NCBI GenBank assembly: GCA_009700715.1
Contig: WLLM01000018.1
Span: forward strand, 1 to 10,179
From: Actinomycetota bacterium
GTDB lineage: Bacteria > Actinomycetota > Actinomycetes > Nanopelagicales > Nanopelagicaceae
Direction: 5' to 3'
DNA: 10,179 nucleotides
Positions 5,497-10,179 of the stretch are shown piece after piece. A program made the translations under genes and the position numbers. How positions within the stretch are numbered: position 1 is the stretch's first letter; each line of letters begins with the position of its first letter. The notes under the pieces were generated by a model, which saw only the letters and a program-made list of their open reading frames with translations, did no database searches and was not told the DNA's origin.

Positions 5497-7255
5497 TCTT
5501 GTCAATATAGAAGAGGTCTCAAAGGCCTTTGATATTAGAGCGCTGCTGGAAAACGTTTCACTCGGAGTTTCTGAAGGTGAACGCATCGGAATAGTCGGGC
5601 GAAATGGCTCTGGCAAAAGCACGTTAATGAAAGTTATAGCCGCTATTGAGCTTCCCGACAAAGGTCGCGTAACAAAGGCAAATAGCGTCAAAATTGGATT
5701 ACTTTCGCAAGTAGATAAAGCAGATCCCAATTCAACTGTTGGAGATGTTGTTCTTGGTGAAATGGCAAAACATGAATGGGCTAGTGATTCAAAAGTTCGC
5801 GAAGTCTTTACCGGTTTATTCGGTGGATTCGATGATCATTTATTTGAACGTAAATTCGGTACTTTATCTGGCGGAGAAAAGCGCAGAGTCGGATTAGCCA
5901 AACTCTTAATTGATGAACTTGATCTAATTTTGCTCGATGAACCAACAAACCATTTAGATGTCGAAGGCGTCGCCTGGCTTGCCAACCATTTAAATCAACG
6001 CAAAAACTTAGCCGTTTTAGTTATAACTCACGATCGCTGGTTCCTTGATGCAGTAACCGATCGCACTTGGGAGGTTGTTGCCGGAAAAGTTGAAGAGTAT
6101 GACGGCGGATATTCAGCATTTGTTCTGGCTAAAGCCGAGCGTGCGCGCCAAGCAAATGCAATGGATGCGCGACGCAACAACCTAATCCGAAAAGAGTTGG
6201 CATGGCTACGTCGAGGTGCACCAGCACGGACGACTAAACCAAAATTTAGAGTTGACGCCGCAAATGTATTGATTGCAGAGGAGCCAGCGCCACGTGATCA
6301 AGGAGAGCTTCTACGTTTTGCGAGAAACCGTCTTGGTAACACGGTCTACGAAGCGCACCATGCGCAAATTCGCGCTGGCGAGAAAGAGTTGATCGATGAT
6401 CTTTATTGGAACGTTGGACCAGGCGATCGCATTGGCATTGTTGGAATAAATGGCGCTGGTAAGACCACACTTATGCGCACTTTGGCGGGACAAGTTCAGC
6501 CGTTCGCTGGGAAACTAGTTACTGGTGTAACCGTTAAAGCTGCTTTTCTTACGCAGCATTTAGATGAGTTAAATCCAACGTGGCGTGTGCTTGAAGCAGT
6601 TGAAAAAGTTGCAGCTCATATTGAACTCGGAAATGGCAAAACTCTCTCCGCTTCGCAACTTTGTGAGCGCTTAGGTTTCGATAAAGATTCACAATGGACG
6701 CCAGTTGGCGATCTCTCTGGTGGAGAAAAACGGCGCTTGCAGTTGACTCGCTTGCTGATGGATTCACCTAACGTTTTATTGCTAGATGAACCTACAAATG
6801 ATTTCGATATTGAAACTCTGACAGAACTAGAAGATCTGCTAGATAGTTTTGGCGGAACTTTGATCGTGATATCTCACGATCGATATTTCTTAGAAAGAGT
6901 CTGCGACCGCTTTGTTGGATTGCTTGGAGATGGCGCACTTCGCGATTTGCCGCGCGGTGTAGATCAATACTTGGAACAGCGATCTGATTCGCTTAATAAG
7001 CCAACCGAAGCGTCAAAAGAGAAAGGAGTCTCCTCTGCAGCGGAACAAAGACAATTAAAGAAAGATTTAGTAAGAGTTGAAAGACAAATTCAAAAAGCAA
7101 AAGAAAAGGTGGCAGATTTAGAAAGCGCTCTTGAAGCGGCAGCCTTCAACCCCGAAGATTTATTAAGAATCAGCGCAGAATTAGAAGTACAACGCGACGA
7201 ATTAAACACTCGCGAAGAAGAATGGCTAGAAATCACGGTCCAACTAGATCAGTGA
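5486..7255 (+). CDS. uup: ABC-F family ATPase, Uup-like
   Basis: The 589-residue protein has two ABC ATPase domains and no membrane spans, so it is a soluble ABC-F protein of the ribosome-associated group, not a transporter. Domain 1 has Walker A GRNGSGKST at 38-46, signature LSGGEKRR at 127-134, Walker B LILLDEPTNHLD at 147-158 and switch THDRWFL at 181-187. Domain 2 has Walker A GINGAGKTT at 320-328, signature LSGGEKRR at 410-417, Walker B LLLDEPTNDFD at 431-441 and SHDRYFL at 463-469. The linker between them includes ELAWLRRGAPARTTKPKFR at 237-255, typical of Uup. Residues about 515-589 form a charged, heptad-rich coiled coil as in the Uup C-terminal domain. Known Uup and ABC-F proteins act on translating ribosomes and are linked to ribosome assembly and precise transposon excision; the exact role here is inferred. 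The GTG start is supported by a TACGCT element 8 bases upstream and by conserved sequence beginning at once. Confidence 0.93.
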   Translation: MARNLVNIEEVSKAFDIRALLENVSLGVSEGERIGIVGRNGSGKSTLMKVIAAIELPDKGRVTKANSVKIGLLSQVDKADPNSTVGDVVLGEMAKHEWASDSKVREVFTGLFGGFDDHLFERKFGTLSGGEKRRVGLAKLLIDELDLILLDEPTNHLDVEGVAWLANHLNQRKNLAVLVITHDRWFLDAVTDRTWEVVAGKVEEYDGGYSAFVLAKAERARQANAMDARRNNLIRKELAWLRRGAPARTTKPKFRVDAANVLIAEEPAPRDQGELLRFARNRLGNTVYEAHHAQIRAGEKELIDDLYWNVGPGDRIGIVGINGAGKTTLMRTLAGQVQPFAGKLVTGVTVKAAFLTQHLDELNPTWRVLEAVEKVAAHIELGNGKTLSASQLCERLGFDKDSQWTPVGDLSGGEKRRLQLTRLLMDSPNVLLLDEPTNDFDIETLTELEDLLDSFGGTLIVISHDRYFLERVCDRFVGLLGDGALRDLPRGVDQYLEQRSDSLNKPTEASKEKGVSSAAEQRQLKKDLVRVERQIQKAKEKVADLESALEAAAFNPEDLLRISAELEVQRDELNTREEEWLEITVQLDQ

Positions 7256-7257
7256 GT

Positions 7258-7263
7258 TAAAAT
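7258..7263 (+). promoter_or_regulatory. Candidate -10 element, leaderless start of the yqhA-like gene
   Basis: TAAAAT is a strong -10 match and ends 6 bases before the ATG at 7270, inside the 14-base gap after the ABC-F stop. There is no Shine-Dalgarno sequence. The element suggests that the yqhA-DMT pair has its own transcription start even though it follows the ABC-F gene closely. No -35 stands out. Confidence 0.5.
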
Positions 7264-7269
7264 CTCTCC

Positions 7270-7803
7270 ATGAGTCGAATTACCCATGGCATAGAAGTAG
7301 TCCTTTTCCGTAGCCGTTTCTTATTGGCCCCACTTTACTTAGGCTTGGTTGGCGCCCTAATCCTGCTCGCCTATAGATTTATAGTTGAATTTTGGCATCT
7401 TGCAGAAAAGACTTCTGAAATGAACGCAAGCGAATTCACCCTTGCGTTGCTAGCGCTCTTGGATTTAACACTTCTTGCGAATCTGATTCTCATGGTGATT
7501 TTTGCAGGATATGAAAACTTTGTTTCTCGCATTGATATTGCAACTGAATCTAAAGACCGTCCACACTGGATGGGCACAATTGACTTCAGCGGACTTAAAA
7601 TCAAACTCATCGGCTCCTTGGTAGCGATCTCTGTCATCGAACTCCTAAAAGATTTCATTGGCTTAGCTGGGAAAGCTGAAGTCGGTGAGGGCACTGTCTG
7701 GCGCATCCTTATCCACCTCACCTTTGTTATCTCCGGCGTACTTTTTGCACTTATGGATTGGATCGCAGATAAGCGTGAATTCCATGGCACTCATCCACAG
7801 TGA
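7270..7803 (+). CDS. yqhA: YqhA / UPF0114 (TIGR00645) family membrane protein
   Basis: The 177-residue inner-membrane protein belongs to the UPF0114 family, named for E. coli YqhA, whose function is not established. Family features seen are RSRFLLAPLYLGLVGALILL at 14-33 (first membrane helix), LALLDLTLLANLILMVIFAGYENFVSRID at about 61-89 (second helix and the conserved AGYENFVS loop at 79-86), a hydrophilic stretch with HWMGTIDFSGLKIK at 99-112, a third helix at about 113-132, and IIHL-like LIHLTFVISGVLFALMDW in the last helix at 147-164. Length fits the family (about 160-180 residues). Its TGA overlaps the GTG of the following transporter gene by four bases, so the two are translationally coupled. 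A joint role in membrane transport is possible from context but not shown by sequence. Confidence 0.9.
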   Translation: MSRITHGIEVVLFRSRFLLAPLYLGLVGALILLAYRFIVEFWHLAEKTSEMNASEFTLALLALLDLTLLANLILMVIFAGYENFVSRIDIATESKDRPHWMGTIDFSGLKIKLIGSLVAISVIELLKDFIGLAGKAEVGEGTVWRILIHLTFVISGVLFALMDWIADKREFHGTHPQ

Positions 7804-8759
7804 CTAAAAGTAATTCAAAGTTAGATTTTCTCGCCGCAATATCTGGGTTAATGATTGCGCTCCAAGCGCGCGCTAATGGAGAACTTTCCCACCGCATGGG
7901 AAATCCGGTCGAAGCAGCGCTGGTCTCATTTGGCTCTGGTCTAATTATCATTTCTCTGATCTCAATTTTTACCCCCGCAATTAAGGCGGGGATGAGAAAT
8001 TTGCGGACCGCTGTTTCTAAGAAAGAGATTCCCGCATGGACTTTATTTGCGGGAATGCTAGGTGGAAGCTTTGTAGCAGTGCAAACGCAAATCGTTCCAA
8101 TAATCGGCGTTGCTATTTATTCGGTGGCATCGATAGCAGGACAAACTGCCGCATCGCTTATGGTGGATCGCATCGGTTTAACTGGTGGCGGCAAAAAACA
8201 TATAACGGTTAGGCGTGTTGCAGCTGCTGGAGTAACGGTATTAGCCGTACTAATTTCAGTCTTGGATCGGATTGACGCCAAGAATCTATCGATTTTGGCG
8301 GTTGTTTTTGGCTGTTTTGCAGGGGCAATTGTTGGCGTGCAGCGCGCGCTTAATGGGCAGATTAATGAAAGCACCAATCAGAGTTTTGCAACTTCGTGGC
8401 TTAACTTCATTATGGGAACTACTTTTCTAGTTATCTTCTTAACAATCGGTGTTCTAATTAATCGCGCTGAAGTCGTGGCACTTCCTGCAGGACCTTGGTG
8501 GATGTACACCGGTGGAACAATTGGTGTTATCTACATCGCCTTTACTTCAACAATAGTTCAGCATTTAGGTGTTTTAACTTTCACACTCATCAGCGTGGGC
8601 GGCCAGCTAGTTGGCTCACTTCTTATCGATCTTTACTCACCAACTCAAGGCGTACAAGTAAGCGCCTACTTGGTTACTGGAATTCTTATGACTTATCTTG
8701 GGGTGGTTGTTGGCGGCGTCGGAAATTTACCCAAGCTGAAATTAGCGAAGCGCAAATAA
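7800..8759 (+). CDS. DMT-superfamily transporter, YdcZ/DUF606 type, internally duplicated
   Basis: The 319-residue integral membrane protein has about ten hydrophobic helices. It consists of two homologous YdcZ (DUF606, PF04657) halves of the drug/metabolite transporter superfamily. The duplication is visible directly: residues 17-47 (LMIALQARANGELSHRMGNP onward to VSFGSG) align with 176-206 (AIVGVQRALNGQINESTNQS onward to LNFIMG). Both copies share a Gln, an Asn-Gly, and a following helix. Many bacteria carry single-domain DUF606 proteins of about 140-150 residues; this is the fused form. The substrate is unknown. Translation starts at GTG 7800-7802, overlapping the upstream yqhA stop by four bases with no Shine-Dalgarno site. 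The C-terminal 24 codons, including the stop, lie over the end of the convergent DedA gene. The tail is basic (KLKLAKRK), consistent with a cytoplasmic C-terminus. Confidence 0.88.
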   Translation: MTKSNSKLDFLAAISGLMIALQARANGELSHRMGNPVEAALVSFGSGLIIISLISIFTPAIKAGMRNLRTAVSKKEIPAWTLFAGMLGGSFVAVQTQIVPIIGVAIYSVASIAGQTAASLMVDRIGLTGGGKKHITVRRVAAAGVTVLAVLISVLDRIDAKNLSILAVVFGCFAGAIVGVQRALNGQINESTNQSFATSWLNFIMGTTFLVIFLTIGVLINRAEVVALPAGPWWMYTGGTIGVIYIAFTSTIVQHLGVLTFTLISVGGQLVGSLLIDLYSPTQGVQVSAYLVTGILMTYLGVVVGGVGNLPKLKLAKRK

Positions 8760-9306
8760 AGAAAGTTGCAATCGCATAAGACGAGCTCTTCACCCACGGC
8801 AACGTCGCGGCGTAGAAACCCGCGAGAGTGATTCCAACTCCCCAAAGAAAAGCACCTAGAACATTTGCTGACAAGAAACGGTAGTAATTCATCATCGCAG
8901 CGCCTGCAATTGGTGGAACAAATGTACGTATCCATGGGAAGAAGCGAGCCGCAACAACCGCCCACCAGCCAGTTTTATCGTAAAACTCTTCGGCGTTTGC
9001 AATCATCTTTTTCATTCGAGGAGATTGACGTTTATCTAAATAGGGACGACCTATTACTCGACCAATAACAAAGCCAACTTGATCGCCAAAGAATGCAGCT
9101 AGAAAAATTGCCGTAACTAAAATTACGATATTGATATTTCCGTGAGATGCCGCAACTAACCCTGCGCTAAAGAGAATCGAATCACCGGGAAGAAAGAAAC
9201 CAAAGAGGAGCCCGGTTTCGATAAAGACGATTGCTGCAACAACTAGATAGAAGATAAATGGCGCTAGTGAGGAAAGTTGTGCATCAAATGAGGCGGCAAG
9301 CTCCAT
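8686..9306 (-). CDS. DedA-family (SNARE-associated/VTT domain) membrane protein
   Basis: The 206-residue inner-membrane protein belongs to the DedA family (PF09335), which includes flippases for undecaprenyl phosphate or phospholipids and proteins needed for membrane homeostasis. Conserved marks are Glu30 in VFIETG, FFLPGDSILFSAG at 37-49 with Asp42, a GDQVGFVIGR segment at 74-83, and ARFFPWIRTFVPPIAG at 120-135 with the two family arginines Arg121 and Arg127. A helix to about 168 and a last helix at about 175-193 follow, ending in a basic tail. Which lipid it handles cannot be told. The ATG follows the malic enzyme stop with no base between (TAG then ATG), and AAGAG just upstream is only a weak ribosome site, so it is probably coupled to that gene. 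The last 74 bases overlap the convergent DMT transporter gene. Confidence 0.92.
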   Translation of the reverse strand: MELAASFDAQLSSLAPFIFYLVVAAIVFIETGLLFGFFLPGDSILFSAGLVAASHGNINIVILVTAIFLAAFFGDQVGFVIGRVIGRPYLDKRQSPRMKKMIANAEEFYDKTGWWAVVAARFFPWIRTFVPPIAGAAMMNYYRFLSANVLGAFLWGVGITLAGFYAATLPWVKSSSYAIATFFICASLISAWVNFRRRQQPPQDKS

Positions 9307-10179
9307 CTAGACGCTCTTTTTTACTGCCGCCGCTACCTTGGCAACGACTTGTGAATCAAAGACGCTTGGAACAATAAATGATGCATTTAATTGCGACGCA
9401 GATACGCAAGATGCGATCGCTTCGGCTGCAGCAATTAGAAGTTCATCGGTGATCTTGTGCGCATGTGCATCTAACAAACCGCGGAATATGCCTGGGAAAG
9501 CGAGCACGTTATTTATCTGGTTTGGTTGATCGCTTCGGCCTGTTGCTACAACTGCAGCGTACTTACGGGCAATGACTGGATCAATTTCAGGATCCGGATT
9601 TGCAAGTGCGAAGACGATAGAGCCCTTAGCCATCACTGCGACATCCGCCTCATTCAAAACGTTTGGCGCACTTACGCCGATAAATACATCCGCACCTTTC
9701 ATGGCGTCAGATATCTTCCCGGTAAAGCCAGGAGTTACACATCCATCTTTATCAAAGGCGATAATTTTCGACGCACCGCTCTTGGTGAGTAGACGTGAGA
9801 TTGCTGTTCCGGCAGCGCCTGCACCACTCATAACAATTGTTATCTCGCTTAACTTCTTCTCAACTAATTTCAGTGAGTTTGTAAGCGCTGCAAGAACCAC
9901 AATTGCTGTGCCATGTTGATCATCATGGAAAACTGGAATATCAAGCAGTTCACGTAAACGCTCTTCAATTTCAAAGCAACGTGGTGCAGAGATATCTTCT
10001 AGGTTAATGCCGCCATAGACAGGTGCAATAAGTTGCACGGTGCGAACAATCTCATCTACATCCTGAGTATCTAGACAGACTGGCCAAGCATCGACATCTG
10101 CAAAGCGCTTAAAGAGCGCAGCTTTTCCTTCCATAACCGGAAGCGCGGCAGCAGGACCAATATTTCCAAGGCCCAAAAC
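9307..10179 (-). CDS. NAD-type malic enzyme, short bacterial form, 5' end outside window
   Basis: The enzyme oxidatively decarboxylates L-malate to pyruvate and CO2, linking the TCA cycle to pyruvate. The frame is open to the window edge, so the N-terminus is missing; 290 residues are visible (numbered from the edge). VLGLGNIGP at 1-9 and MEGKA at 16-20, with the catalytic Lys19, continue the usual core. Glu61 and Asp62 in GINLEDI and Asp86-Asp87 in FHDDQHGTA supply the metal site. GAGAAG at 119-124 is the Rossmann nucleotide loop, and Asp143 at the end of the second strand (IIAFDKDG) favours NAD over NADP. GVSAPNVL at 168-175, ALANPDPEI at 191-199 and GRSDQPNQINNVLAFPGIFR at 214-233 are standard. 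There is no phosphotransacetylase-like domain, so this is the short form. The stretch between DKDG and the DAMKGADVF helix is about 20 residues shorter than I recall in homologues. A TTG at 10174-10176 is internal, not a start. Confidence 0.94.
   Translation of the reverse strand, partial: VLGLGNIGPAAALPVMEGKAALFKRFADVDAWPVCLDTQDVDEIVRTVQLIAPVYGGINLEDISAPRCFEIEERLRELLDIPVFHDDQHGTAIVVLAALTNSLKLVEKKLSEITIVMSGAGAAGTAISRLLTKSGASKIIAFDKDGCVTPGFTGKISDAMKGADVFIGVSAPNVLNEADVAVMAKGSIVFALANPDPEIDPVIARKYAAVVATGRSDQPNQINNVLAFPGIFRGLLDAHAHKITDELLIAAAEAIASCVSASQLNASFIVPSVFDSQVVAKVAAAVKKSV

Noticed and set aside
7371..7790. A 139-codon open frame on the - strand
   Set aside because: It is antisense to the yqhA-like gene. 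The product is Ser/Ile/Lys-rich with no family features, as expected from the reverse of a membrane-protein gene.
9572..9919. A 115-codon open frame on the + strand, with other + frames beside it at 9338-9792
   Set aside because: All lie opposite the malic enzyme, whose conserved motifs continue unbroken through the region.
10174..10176. TTG as a possible start codon for the malic enzyme
   Set aside because: It encodes the Leu of the conserved VLGLGNIGP core, and the frame stays open to the window edge; the true start is outside.

Overview
The window looks like chromosomal DNA from a streamlined, moderately low-GC actinobacterium. Freshwater acI-type lineages (Nanopelagicales, such as 'Ca. 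Planktophila' or 'Ca. Nanopelagicus') are the best guess. The guess rests on protein flavour (an actinobacterial PGPGW-type membrane protein and a Uup-like ABC-F), very short intergenic gaps, many 4-base gene overlaps, and start codons sitting 6-8 bases after a TAnnnT hexamer with no leader or ribosome site. Taxonomy is inferred, since there is no rRNA or other marker gene here. I see no tRNA, rRNA, CRISPR array, insertion sequence or prophage gene. Coding density is very high; the only gap over 100 bases is 864-1037.

Layout, left to right. (1) The first 287 codons of a class-III PLP aminotransferase run leftward out of the window. (2) After a 174-base divergent gap, a rightward pair encodes a MurG/GT28-like glycosyltransferase and a small PGPGW-family membrane protein. 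(3) A nitroreductase-family flavoprotein has its own probable leaderless promoter. (4) Convergent to it, with one base between the stop codons, is a leftward kynU-kynA operon (kynureninase, then tryptophan 2,3-dioxygenase). (5) Divergent from kynU, across only 24 bases, is a Uup-like ABC-F ATPase. (6) A rightward pair follows: a YqhA/UPF0114 membrane protein and a YdcZ-type (DUF606) DMT transporter. (7) A leftward pair closes the window: an NAD-type malic enzyme (N-terminus outside the window) and a DedA-family membrane protein, whose 3' end overlaps the DMT gene by 74 bases on opposite strands.

Functionally this is mainly housekeeping and central metabolism. The Kyn pair would take tryptophan to N-formylkynurenine and cleave kynurenine to anthranilate and alanine; no formamidase for the step between them is present. 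Malic enzyme makes pyruvate from malate. The other genes serve envelope or membrane functions (glycosyltransferase, PGPGW, YqhA, DMT, DedA) or translation (ABC-F). I found no convincing new multi-gene system. The most notable signals are regulatory and architectural: two divergent -10 elements that share one TA step between kynU and the ABC-F gene, a recurring leaderless-promoter pattern, two convergent junctions with no room for a terminator, and a malic enzyme with an apparently shortened loop in its NAD domain.
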